This document shows, in pieces, positions 17,430 through 24,320 of a stretch of 64,000 nucleotides of DNA. Positions within the stretch are counted from its first letter, which is position 1; each line of letters begins with the position of its first letter. A program made the translations under genes and the position numbers. Source of the stretch: Kyrpidia sp. (GTDB lineage Bacteria > Bacillota > Bacilli > Kyrpidiales > Kyrpidiaceae); contig JASBVV010000023.1 of NCBI GenBank assembly GCA_029960885.1, positions 1-64,000 on the forward strand, written 5' to 3'. Below the pieces are notes generated by a model. It saw only the letters and a list, made by a program, of their open reading frames with translations, had not been told where the DNA came from and ran no database searches.

Positions 17430-17590
17430 TCACTGTGCCAGGAGATCCCGCCTCTCGCGCCGGGCGACGCCGGTCCGGAATGCGGCCTCGATCACCACGC
17501 GGCTCACGGCTTTCACGACTTTTTTGTTGAACACGCTGGGGACGATGTACGTTTCACTGAGTTCGTCCGCCTCCGCCCCTGCCGGGCGAC
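17430..17590 (-). pseudogene. Malic enzyme C-terminal relic
   Basis: The 241-bp gap between bofA and the decarboxylase gene encodes, on the minus strand, ADELSETYIVPSVFNKKVV followed by KAVSRVVIEAAFRTGVARR and a stop at 17430-17432. This is the C-terminus of NAD(P)-dependent malic enzyme (family pattern YIIPSVFNPKVV and AVAKAAVETGVA). Only about 50 codons remain, with no catalytic or nucleotide-binding part. It must be a leftover of a deletion or rearrangement. Confidence 0.65.
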
Positions 17591-17664
17591 CGGTGCACGC
17601 CGGTGCAAAGATTGTTTATAATGAAGGCGATTTCCGAGGTACTCTTTGGGACGGATGTGATCGG

Positions 17665-19167
17665 ATGCCGACACCATTGTGGGACGCGCTGGTTCGCCAT
17701 GTTTCCCGCCGACCGGCGGCCTGGCATGTGCCCGGCCATAAAATGGGCCGGGGCGCGCCGCCGGATCTCCTTCGCTGGCTGGGGCCCGGCCTTCGCCTGG
17801 ATCTCACCGAACTCCCCGGCCTGGATGATCTGCACCAGCCCGAGGGACCCATTGCGGAGGCCCAAGCGCTGGCCGCCCGGGCGGCGGGAGCGGACGAAAG
17901 CTTTTTCCTCGTGGGCGGGAGCACCGCCGGCAATGTCGCCCTTTTGTTGGCCTCGTGCGAACCGGGGGAAACGGTGTTGGTGGCCCGCAATGTCCACCGT
18001 TCGGTGATGTCCGGCCTGATCTTGGCCGGAGCTTCCGCAATCACCGTGGCGCCGGATTGGGAGGACGAGGTGGGAATACCGGGGGGTGTGCGGCCCGAGG
18101 CGGTGGAACGGGCTTTACAGGCTCATCCCGAAGTGCGGACGGTGATCGTGACCAGCCCGACGTACCACGGCATCTGCAGTGATCTGGCCAGGTTGGCCGA
18201 AGTGGTCCACCGGTGCGGGGGTCGGCTTTTCGTGGATGAAGCCCACGGCGCACATGTTTGTTTCGTGCCGGGGAGCCCGCCCTGCGCCCTGGATTCCGGA
18301 GCCGATGCGGCCGTCCAGAGCTGGCACAAGACGGCCGGTTCCCTGACCCAGTCCGCCGTCCTTCACGTCCGGGGAAACCGGGTCGATCGGGCGCGGCTGC
18401 GCCAAGCCTTGGCCCTCGTTCAATCATCCAGCCCCTCTTATCTTTTGATGGCGTCCCTGGATCTAGCCCGGCAGTGGATGCTCGAAGAAGGAGGACGGCG
18501 ATTGCAGGAGGCCGCCCGGGCGCTGGAGGAACTGAGAAGAGGCCTCGAAAATGGGAATGGGCTGGTGCCATTGACGAAGGAGAGGGCGTGCCGGGCGGGC
18601 GGAACGGATATTGACGGCGCCCGGCTGACATTGGGGGTGGGTCCGTCCGGAAAAACGGGGCTCGAATGGGGAGCGGCCCTGCGCAGACGGAACACCTGGG
18701 CCGAGTTGGAGGAGCCCACGGCGGTCACCTTCGTGGCGGGGCCCGGGGATGACGGCGTGACCGTGGGGAAACTGGCCCGGGTTCTGGAGGATGTGCGGCG
18801 GGAAATGGCCGATTCCCCGGTGCGCTCCGGTTCGGGGTTATCCGCGCCGGGGCACCGGCCCTTTTCCGGAACAGGCTGGACGGCACTGCTCAAGGAACTT
18901 TGGCGGCAGGAGTCCGCGGGCGAGGCCATCCGGCCGTGCCTGGGGCGGGCGATCGCCGGGCGAATCCCGGTGGAACAGGCGGTGGGGCGGCGGTGCGGAC
19001 AAGCGGTGATTCCCTATCCTCCCGGTATTCCGTTGCTTTTGCCGGGCGAGCGCATCCAACCGGTTCATGTGGAATTGATCCGGACGGGCCGGGCGTTGAA
19101 CGTCCGCATGCAGGGCGTGCCCGACGGGCCGCCCACGGTCGCGGTGATGGAGGAGGCACGGGAGTGA
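17665..19167 (+). CDS. Orn/Lys/Arg decarboxylase-family PLP enzyme (YaaO-like)
   Basis: The 500-residue fold-type I PLP enzyme begins PTPLWDALVRHVSRRPAAWHVPGHK, the hallmark of this family. It carries GGSTAGNVALLLA (cofactor phosphate site), VDEAHGAHV (PLP-binding Asp and His) and the Schiff-base lysine in QSWHKTAGSLTQ. The C-terminal domain is shorter than in inducible E. coli enzymes but usual for Bacillus YaaO/SpeA types. Substrate (lysine, arginine or ornithine) cannot be read from sequence. It overlaps tmk in a GTGA junction, as in B. subtilis yaaO-tmk. Confidence 0.9.
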   Translation: MPTPLWDALVRHVSRRPAAWHVPGHKMGRGAPPDLLRWLGPGLRLDLTELPGLDDLHQPEGPIAEAQALAARAAGADESFFLVGGSTAGNVALLLASCEPGETVLVARNVHRSVMSGLILAGASAITVAPDWEDEVGIPGGVRPEAVERALQAHPEVRTVIVTSPTYHGICSDLARLAEVVHRCGGRLFVDEAHGAHVCFVPGSPPCALDSGADAAVQSWHKTAGSLTQSAVLHVRGNRVDRARLRQALALVQSSSPSYLLMASLDLARQWMLEEGGRRLQEAARALEELRRGLENGNGLVPLTKERACRAGGTDIDGARLTLGVGPSGKTGLEWGAALRRRNTWAELEEPTAVTFVAGPGDDGVTVGKLARVLEDVRREMADSPVRSGSGLSAPGHRPFSGTGWTALLKELWRQESAGEAIRPCLGRAIAGRIPVEQAVGRRCGQAVIPYPPGIPLLLPGERIQPVHVELIRTGRALNVRMQGVPDGPPTVAVMEEARE

Positions 19168-19796
19168 CGGGGATATTCATCACTTTTGAGGGGCCGGACG
19201 GGGCGGGCAAATCCACCCAGGTCGCCCGTTTGTCGGAGCGCCTTCGCGGGGTGGGCATACGCTGTATCACGACCCGGGAACCGGGGGGCACGGCCATCAG
19301 CGATCGGATTCGGTCCATCCTCCTCGACCCCTCCCACCGGGAGATGGCTCCTCGAACCGAGGCCCTGCTCTACGCGGCCTCCCGAGCGCAGTTGGTCAGC
19401 CAGCTTATCCGTCCGAGCCTCGAGGGCGGAGCGGTGGTGATCTGCGATCGATATGTGGACGCCAGTCTGGCGTACCAAGGGGCTCTGGGACTTGACCGAG
19501 AGGCGCTCCGCGCCCTGAACCGGTGGGCCACCGGCGGGTTGACGCCCGACCGCACCTACCTGCTCGACGTGCCGGCAGCCCTGGGGCTGAATCGGGTGAA
19601 AGCGGCCCGTCGGGCGGCGTTCGGAGGGGTCGACCGGATCGAAGAGCGCGATGTGGGCTATCATGAAGCTGTGCGCCGGTGGTTTTTGGACCAGGCCCGC
19701 CGATCCCGCCGTTATCTTTTGATTGACGGCACGCGGTCGGTCGACGAGGTGGCGGAGGAGATTTGGCAGGATGTCCGGGTTGTCTTGAATCTCTGA
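19164..19796 (+). CDS. tmk: Thymidylate kinase
   Basis: The 210-residue enzyme phosphorylates dTMP to dTDP. P-loop FEGPDGAGKSTQ, the DR(Y/H) motif CDRYVDASLAYQG and the TREPGGT motif are present. The GTG start overlaps the upstream stop codon and has GGAGG seven bases before it. It heads the conserved set tmk-darA-yaaR-holB-ricT-yabA. Confidence 0.95.
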   Translation: MTGIFITFEGPDGAGKSTQVARLSERLRGVGIRCITTREPGGTAISDRIRSILLDPSHREMAPRTEALLYAASRAQLVSQLIRPSLEGGAVVICDRYVDASLAYQGALGLDREALRALNRWATGGLTPDRTYLLDVPAALGLNRVKAARRAAFGGVDRIEERDVGYHEAVRRWFLDQARRSRRYLLIDGTRSVDEVAEEIWQDVRVVLNL

Positions 19797-19809
19797 GGAG
19801 GTGGCGCCC

Positions 19810-20136
19810 ATGCGCCTCGTGATTGCGGTGGTCCAGGACAAAGACAGCGGACGATTGGCGGCGGAGTTGGTCAAGCGGGGATACCGCGCGACCAAACTGG
19901 CCAGCACCGGCGGGTTTCTCAAAGCGGGCAACACCACATTTCTGATCGGGGTGGAAAATGATCAGGTGGACAATGTGGTGGACTGCATCCGCCACAGTTG
20001 CCGGGCGCGGGAACAGGTGGTTACCCCCTTTGCCCCTGTGGGAAACGTCGAGGCGGTGATGCCCGCGCCCATCGCGGTGCAGGTGGGAGGGGCAACGGTG
20101 TTTGTGCTTGACGTCGAACACTTCGAACATTTTTGA
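19810..20136 (+). CDS. darA: Cyclic-di-AMP receptor DarA (PII-like)
   Basis: A 108-residue protein with the DarA pattern MRLVIAVVQDKDSGRLAAEL, KLASTGGFLKAGNTTFLIGV and CRAREQVVTPFAPVG. DarA is a trimeric PII-like protein that binds c-di-AMP through the glycine-rich loop and the R-x-R segment; its downstream partner is unknown. A GAGGAGG box eight bases upstream fixes the ATG at 19810. It lies between tmk and yaaR as in other Bacillales. Confidence 0.93.
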   Translation: MRLVIAVVQDKDSGRLAAELVKRGYRATKLASTGGFLKAGNTTFLIGVENDQVDNVVDCIRHSCRAREQVVTPFAPVGNVEAVMPAPIAVQVGGATVFVLDVEHFEHF

Positions 20137-20189
20137 TGAACCGGCGGCCGGGCGGCCGGGCGGCCGGGCGGAAGGCGGGAGGCGGTGGC

Positions 20190-20636
20190 GTGCGGGTGGA
20201 TCAGACGCTGACCCAGTGGTGGCAAAGCCGGGACGCCGGCCAGTTCCCCGCGGCCGGAGAGTCGCTCAGAACGTCCTTTGGACAAGTTTTTCAGGTCCAG
20301 ATGGAGCGACAGGGGCGGGAACAACTGGAGGGGGCGCTGAAACGCATGGATGCCGCCGGGGGACGGTTGTCCGAGCGCATGAGTTTGGAGGATCTGAGAA
20401 GGTATAAAGAAGCGTTGAAGGAATTTCTCGAACTCGCCGTTCGGTTCGGTTTTGTCTTGAAAGAAGAGACCGGTCGGAACCGGCGGGGCAGGCCGCAGTT
20501 GTACAAACTGTTGGCCGTGCTTGACGAACATGTGCTGGAGATGGCCGACATCCTTCGGGGGCCGGAGCGGGATCGCCTTCGGCTTCTGGCGTTGATCGGA
20601 GAAATCCGCGGTCTGCTCGTTCACGTGACGGTATGA
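20190..20636 (+). CDS. yaaR: YaaR-family protein (DUF327)
   Basis: The 148-residue helical protein shows the family pattern FGQVFQVQMERQGREQLEGAL, SLEDLRRYKEALKEFLELAVRF and a C-terminal ADILRGPERDRLRLLALIGEIRGLL. Function is unknown; co-occurrence with darA and holB is conserved. The GTG at 20190 has GGAGG seven bases upstream; the in-frame stretch before it is a tandem GGCGGCCG repeat (20143-20171) and is unlikely to be translated. Confidence 0.83.
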   Translation: MRVDQTLTQWWQSRDAGQFPAAGESLRTSFGQVFQVQMERQGREQLEGALKRMDAAGGRLSERMSLEDLRRYKEALKEFLELAVRFGFVLKEETGRNRRGRPQLYKLLAVLDEHVLEMADILRGPERDRLRLLALIGEIRGLLVHVTV

Positions 20637-20719
20637 CCCCGGGACGGCGGCCTGCCGAGCGGTGGGGTCAAGGGATGCGGACAAGGTGACCGGTGAAGCG
20701 GCCGAAGGGGTGCGAGAGC

Positions 20720-21727
20720 ATGGGATGGGGCGGCGGATGGGATCAAGTGAATCGGTGGCTGAATCTCGGCAAATGGGCGCACGCGTATCTGTTGGCGGGT
20801 CCGGAGACGGGGGGGCAGGAAGCGGCCGCCGATCATTTTGCCGCAGGGATTTTGTGTGAACATGACGAACAACGGCCGTGCGGGCAATGCGCTTCGTGCC
20901 GACGGCTGGCCCACGGCAACCACCCCGGGTTTGTCCGGGTACGACCTGAGGGCAGCCATGTCAAACTGGAACAGGTGCAGCGCCTTCAGCAGCGCTTTTA
21001 TCTTCGGGCGGCGGAAGGCCAACATCGGGTGTGCGTGGTGCACGGGGCGGATCGGATGACTCCCGAGGCGGCCAATGCGTTTCTGAAATTCCTTGAAGAC
21101 CCGGTCCCCGGAGTGGTGGGGATCCTGACCGCAAACCGGTTGGAAGGTGTGCTCCCCACGGTGCGATCTCGATGCCAGACGGTCCTTTTTTCCCATGCCG
21201 GGCCCGACATCCTTCGGGAGTATTGGATCCGCAGGGGTACCGGCGAGGAAAAGGCGAGGTTGTTCGCCTACTTGAATGTGGCGCCGGAGGATGAAGGAAA
21301 CGGAGGCGCGGCGGGACCGGAAAGCGCGTCGGACGCGGACCGGCCGAGTCGCTGCGTTCGATTTGCGGAGATCGCGGAATGGGTGGTAGAATGGGTGCAG
21401 GCGGTTGAGGGGCGGCAGGGCAATCCGATGCTGGACCTCCTGATCCGGGTGGGGCGGGAAAAGTGGTCCGAGACGGAGTGCGAGTGGCTTCTCGACGTGC
21501 TGGCTTGTTGGTATCGCGATGTGCTCTATACCTCGCTGGGATTGTCGGATGAAGTGGTGTTTGTCGACCATCGGCGCGAACTTTCCTCCCAAGCGGCGCA
21601 CCATGCGTCGATCACGGCTGTGACGGGGAAGCTGCAGGATGTGATCGCCGCAAAACGACGCCTGCAGGTCCATGCCAATCCGCAATTGGCGTTGGAGTGC
21701 ATGGCTCTGAGGCTGCAGGGGGAATGA
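20720..21727 (+). CDS. holB: DNA polymerase III delta' subunit
   Basis: The 335-residue clamp-loader subunit has an AAA+ fold lacking a working P loop (LLAGPETGGQEAAAD in place of GxxxxGK), as expected for delta'. The zinc motif CGQCASCRR, VVHGADRMTPEAANAFLKFLEDP and the arginine-finger region SRCQTVLF are present. It completes the clamp loader with the dnaX product. The ATG at 20720 has an AGGGG box upstream; a GTG at 20693 is a weaker alternative. Confidence 0.92.
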   Translation: MGWGGGWDQVNRWLNLGKWAHAYLLAGPETGGQEAAADHFAAGILCEHDEQRPCGQCASCRRLAHGNHPGFVRVRPEGSHVKLEQVQRLQQRFYLRAAEGQHRVCVVHGADRMTPEAANAFLKFLEDPVPGVVGILTANRLEGVLPTVRSRCQTVLFSHAGPDILREYWIRRGTGEEKARLFAYLNVAPEDEGNGGAAGPESASDADRPSRCVRFAEIAEWVVEWVQAVEGRQGNPMLDLLIRVGREKWSETECEWLLDVLACWYRDVLYTSLGLSDEVVFVDHRRELSSQAAHHASITAVTGKLQDVIAAKRRLQVHANPQLALECMALRLQGE

Positions 21728-21733
21728 GCAGGG

Positions 21734-22399
21734 ATGTACACTGTGGTCGGTGTCCGGTTCCGGCCGGCAGGGAAATTGTACTATTTCGATCCCGGTTCCG
21801 AGATCGTGAATCAGGGCGACTGGGTGATCGTTGAAACGGCCCGCGGCGTCGAGTACGGGGAAGTGGGCTTGCCGCCCCGCGAGGTGTCCGAGAACGAAGT
21901 GGTCCTGCCGCTGCGCCCGATCATGCGGGTGGCCACGGCGGAGGATGAACGGCAGATGGAGGCGAACCGCAAAGCGGCCAAAGAGGCCCAGCGGGTCTGT
22001 CTGGACTTGATCCGGCGGCACGGTTTGCCGATGAAGCTGGTGGATGGGGAATACACATTTGACCGCAATAAACTGATATTCTATTTCACCGCCGAGGGCC
22101 GAGTGGATTTCCGCGAATTGGTCAAAGACTTGGCTTCGGTGTTTCGCACGCGAATTGAGCTCCGGCAGATCGGCGTACGGGATCAGGCCAAGATGATCGG
22201 CGGGATCGGCCCCTGTGGCCGGGTGACCTGTTGTTCCAGTTGGTTGGGGGAGTTTGCCCCGGTTTCGATCCGCATGGCGAAAGATCAGCAGTTGTCGCTC
22301 AATCCGTCAAAGATTTCCGGGCTATGCGGGCGGCTGATGTGTTGTCTGAAGTATGAGGCCGACTCGTACGCAGGGGTGGGGCGGACGACCAGCGCATGA
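21734..22399 (+). CDS. ricT: PSP1/RicT (YaaT), C-terminally short
   Basis: The 221-residue protein carries the PSP1 domain and all Cys motifs that bind the Fe-S cluster (GGIGPCGRVTCCSSWLG, ISGLCGRLMCCLKYE). With RicA and RicF it forms the Y complex that supports RNase Y processing and, in B. subtilis, competence and sporulation. B. subtilis YaaT is about 275 residues. Here the protein stops nine residues after the last recognisable motif (YEADSY), so a C-terminal barrel of about 50 residues is missing. The yabA start follows after about 30 bp, suggesting a deletion or a frameshift at the junction. Confidence 0.9.
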   Translation: MYTVVGVRFRPAGKLYYFDPGSEIVNQGDWVIVETARGVEYGEVGLPPREVSENEVVLPLRPIMRVATAEDERQMEANRKAAKEAQRVCLDLIRRHGLPMKLVDGEYTFDRNKLIFYFTAEGRVDFRELVKDLASVFRTRIELRQIGVRDQAKMIGGIGPCGRVTCCSSWLGEFAPVSIRMAKDQQLSLNPSKISGLCGRLMCCLKYEADSYAGVGRTTSA

Positions 22400-22430
22400 A
22401 TCCCCGCAGTCGGGCAACGGGGTGTTGATC

Positions 22431-22748
22431 TTGGATAAACAAGCGGTATTCGCTGAAGTGGCCAATGTCGAAGAGCGGATCGGAGAACTGTACGCCCAAG
22501 TTGGAAGCCTCAAGCGCAAGATTGTCGAATTGATCGAGGAAAACCAGAAACTGACTTTGGAGAATGCCAAACTGCGGAAAATTCTCAATCAATTGCGCCG
22601 GGAAGAAGAAGTCCATCCCGGTGACGGTTACGACAACCTGGCACGGATTTATCACGACGGGTTTCACATCTGTCATGTGCGGTTTGGGAGCTTGCGCACC
22701 GATGGCGACTGTCTGTTCTGCCTTTCGTTATTGAATAAAACCGGGTGA
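22431..22748 (+). CDS. yabA: Replication-initiation control protein YabA
   Basis: The 105-residue protein has an N-terminal coiled coil (about 1-60; VANVEERIGELYAQVGSLKRKI) that forms a tetramer and a C-terminal zinc domain (HICHVRFGSLRTDGDCLFC) with the HxxC and CxxC ligands. YabA binds DnaA and DnaN and limits initiation at oriC. A TTG start is chosen from the coiled-coil onset and an ACGGGG box; a GTG nine bases earlier is possible. Confidence 0.9.
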   Translation: MDKQAVFAEVANVEERIGELYAQVGSLKRKIVELIEENQKLTLENAKLRKILNQLRREEEVHPGDGYDNLARIYHDGFHICHVRFGSLRTDGDCLFCLSLLNKTG

Positions 22749-22752
22749 AGGG

Positions 22753-22776
22753 GCGGCGTGAGCCGCTCTTTCTTTG
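22753..22776 (+). terminator. Weak intrinsic terminator or attenuator between yabA and rsmI
   Basis: GCGGC (22753-22757) pairs with GCCGC (22762-22766) around a GTGA loop, followed by TCTTTCTTT. The stem is short, so read-through into rsmI is likely. Confidence 0.55.
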
Positions 22777-22789
22777 TGGAGGTGGTGCG

Positions 22790-23689
22790 ATGGACAGCCG
22801 GTTTTCCTTTGAAGGGGAAAAGGAACGGGGCTTGGTGTTGGTGGCGACGCCCATCGGCAATCTGGAGGACATCTCGGCCCGGGCTCTGCGGATACTTCGG
22901 GAGGCGGACGTGATCCTGGCCGAGGACACCCGGCGTACGCGGCAGTTGTTGGCCCATTTTCAGATCCCCGGCGCCCGCTTGGTGAGTTATCACGAGCACA
23001 ACCGGGCGAAGCGGGAGCCCGAGGTCCTAGCCTGGCTTCGGGAGGGGCGGCTGGTGGCCTTGGTTGCCGATGCCGGAATGCCCGGGATCTCCGATCCCGG
23101 CGCGGATCTGGTGCGCGCCGCGCGAGATCGCGGGTTTCCCGTCACGGTGGTGCCGGGACCCTCTGCGGGGGTGGCCGCCCTGGTGATCTCGGGGCTGCCG
23201 GCGGAGCGGTTCGTGTTTCTCGGGTTTTTGCCCCGCTCGGGCCGGGCGCGGACCGAAGATCTGGATCGGCTCGCCCAATTTCAAGAAACGGTGATTCTGT
23301 ATGAATCTCCCCACAGGGTGCGGCAGACGGTGCGCGATTTGGCCCGGCGGCTTGGGGAGAGGCGCGCGGCGGCCGTGCGGGAGTTGACCAAACGGTACGA
23401 ACAGGTGGTTCGGGGGACGCTGCCGGAGCTCGCGGGGTGGCTGGATCGGGAGGAGCCAAAGGGCGAGTGGGTGATCGTCATACAGGGGGCCCGTCCGGAG
23501 GAGGCGGGGCCGAGGGCCGCGCCGGAGGAGGGAGGGGGGGATTGGGAGGACTGGTGCCGCGAGGTGGACGACCGGGTCGCCCGGGGGGCCAGCGTCCGGG
23601 ATGCGGTCCGGGAGACGGCCCTGCGTCACGGGATCGCCCGGAGGGCGCTCTACCGGGCGTATCTGCGGCAATCCGCCGGGACCCCCTGA
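22790..23689 (+). CDS. rsmI: 16S rRNA 2'-O-methyltransferase RsmI
   Basis: The 299-residue SAM-dependent enzyme methylates the 2'-OH of C1402 in 16S rRNA. The tetrapyrrole-methylase fold shows VLVATPIGNLEDISARAL, LAEDTRRT, the DAGMPGISDPG loop and VVPGPSAGVAAL. The ATG has a GGAGGTGG box. The C-terminal 60 residues are Gly/Glu-rich and then a helical tail, as in longer family members. Confidence 0.94.
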   Translation: MDSRFSFEGEKERGLVLVATPIGNLEDISARALRILREADVILAEDTRRTRQLLAHFQIPGARLVSYHEHNRAKREPEVLAWLREGRLVALVADAGMPGISDPGADLVRAARDRGFPVTVVPGPSAGVAALVISGLPAERFVFLGFLPRSGRARTEDLDRLAQFQETVILYESPHRVRQTVRDLARRLGERRAAAVRELTKRYEQVVRGTLPELAGWLDREEPKGEWVIVIQGARPEEAGPRAAPEEGGGDWEDWCREVDDRVARGASVRDAVRETALRHGIARRALYRAYLRQSAGTP

Positions 23690-23728
23690 GTCTGTCCCGG
23701 AGCGGGGCGGCGGCGCGGGGACGCGCAC

Positions 23729-23754
23729 AAAAAAAGCCCGGCCGCGCGGCGGCC
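23729..23754 (-). terminator. Intrinsic terminator of abrB
   Basis: Read on the minus strand, a GC-only hairpin (GGCCGC...GCGGCC) is followed by GGGC and a seven-T run (A run at 23729-23735 on the plus strand). Confidence 0.7.
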
Positions 23755-23815
23755 AAAGGCCAAGGTATCCTCTGTCGGTGATCTGTTCGTGTCTTGTCCC
23801 GGTCGACCGGGGCGG

Positions 23816-24055
23816 CTATTTGTTCATCTCGGCGATACAGGATGGACAGATGTTGCGCCCTTTGAAATGGATGATCTCGTCGGCGTTTCCGCAAAAGATG
23901 CAGGCCGGCTCGTACTTCTTGAGCACGATGCGGTCTCCGTCGACATAGATTTCCAGGGCGTCTTTGACGCCGATGCTCAAGGTGCGCCGGAGCTCGATGG
24001 GAATGACGACACGTCCCAGCTCGTCGACCTTGCGGACGATACCTGTGGATTTCAC
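23816..24055 (-). CDS. abrB: Transition-state regulator AbrB, zinc-ribbon variant
   Basis: The 79-residue protein has the AbrB swapped-hairpin DNA-binding domain (MKSTGIVRKVDELGRVVIPI, ELRRTL, DALEIYVDGD) and a C-terminal C2C2 motif (CIFC...CPSC) in place of the B. subtilis multimerisation domain. This variant is common in clostridia and deep-branching Bacillales. AbrB represses post-exponential genes and is itself repressed by Spo0A~P. The start is GTG. It is the only minus-strand gene in the 9-30 kb block and is divergent from metG, as in Bacillus. Confidence 0.93.
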   Translation of the reverse strand: MKSTGIVRKVDELGRVVIPIELRRTLSIGVKDALEIYVDGDRIVLKKYEPACIFCGNADEIIHFKGRNICPSCIAEMNK

Positions 24056-24109
24056 ATTCCTCTCCCCCTATAAAATGCCTGAATGTTGACATCTGGTCAC
24101 TGCATCCTG

Positions 24110-24138
24110 AGTGTACCAATTACTGCCATAACAGTCAA
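24110..24138 (-). promoter_or_regulatory. abrB SigmaA promoter
   Basis: On the minus strand TTGACT (24133-24138) and TACACT (24110-24115) are 17 bp apart, about 55 bp upstream of the abrB start. Confidence 0.6.
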
Positions 24139-24214
24139 CCCAGATTTAGAAAAATAGGGCTAAAGTCCTATCCAGGATGTTCCGAATGTGGGACTTCTGT
24201 GGAGGCGCGTTTTC

Positions 24215-24244
24215 TTGACCTGTTCGGACTGTGCATGGTAAAAT
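24215..24244 (+). promoter_or_regulatory. metG SigmaA promoter
   Basis: TTGACC (24215-24220) and TAAAAT (24239-24244) are separated by 18 bp. Transcription would start about 15 bp before the leader hairpin. Confidence 0.65.
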
Positions 24245-24266
24245 TTTGAGAACAGGACAATCGCTC

Positions 24267-24295
24267 CCTCTCGTCCTGGGGACGAGGGGTTTTTT
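24267..24295 (+). terminator. Leader terminator upstream of metG
   Basis: A 10-bp stem (24267-24276 with 24280-24289) around a TGG loop is followed by six Ts at 24290-24295, all between the metG promoter and its ribosome-binding site. No T-box or SAM-riboswitch motif is visible in the 180-bp gap, so how transcription passes it is unclear. Confidence 0.75.
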
Positions 24296-24320
24296 GTATG
24301 GGGATCTCGGGAGGTGCCTT

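Noticed and set aside
20143-20171. GGCGGCCG repeated 3.6 times ahead of yaaR
   Set aside because: A short GC-rich tandem repeat without spacers or flanking genes of a repeat system; likely replication slippage.
24155-24170. Palindrome TAGGGCTAAAGTCCTA between abrB and metG
   Set aside because: It resembles a DosR-type box, but there is no other support and no neighbour of that regulon. Kept only as a note.
24139-24320. T-box or SAM riboswitch upstream of metG
   Set aside because: The gap is only about 180 bp and contains no AGGGTGG T-box motif and no kink-turn or SAM-I core. Only a plain terminator hairpin is present.
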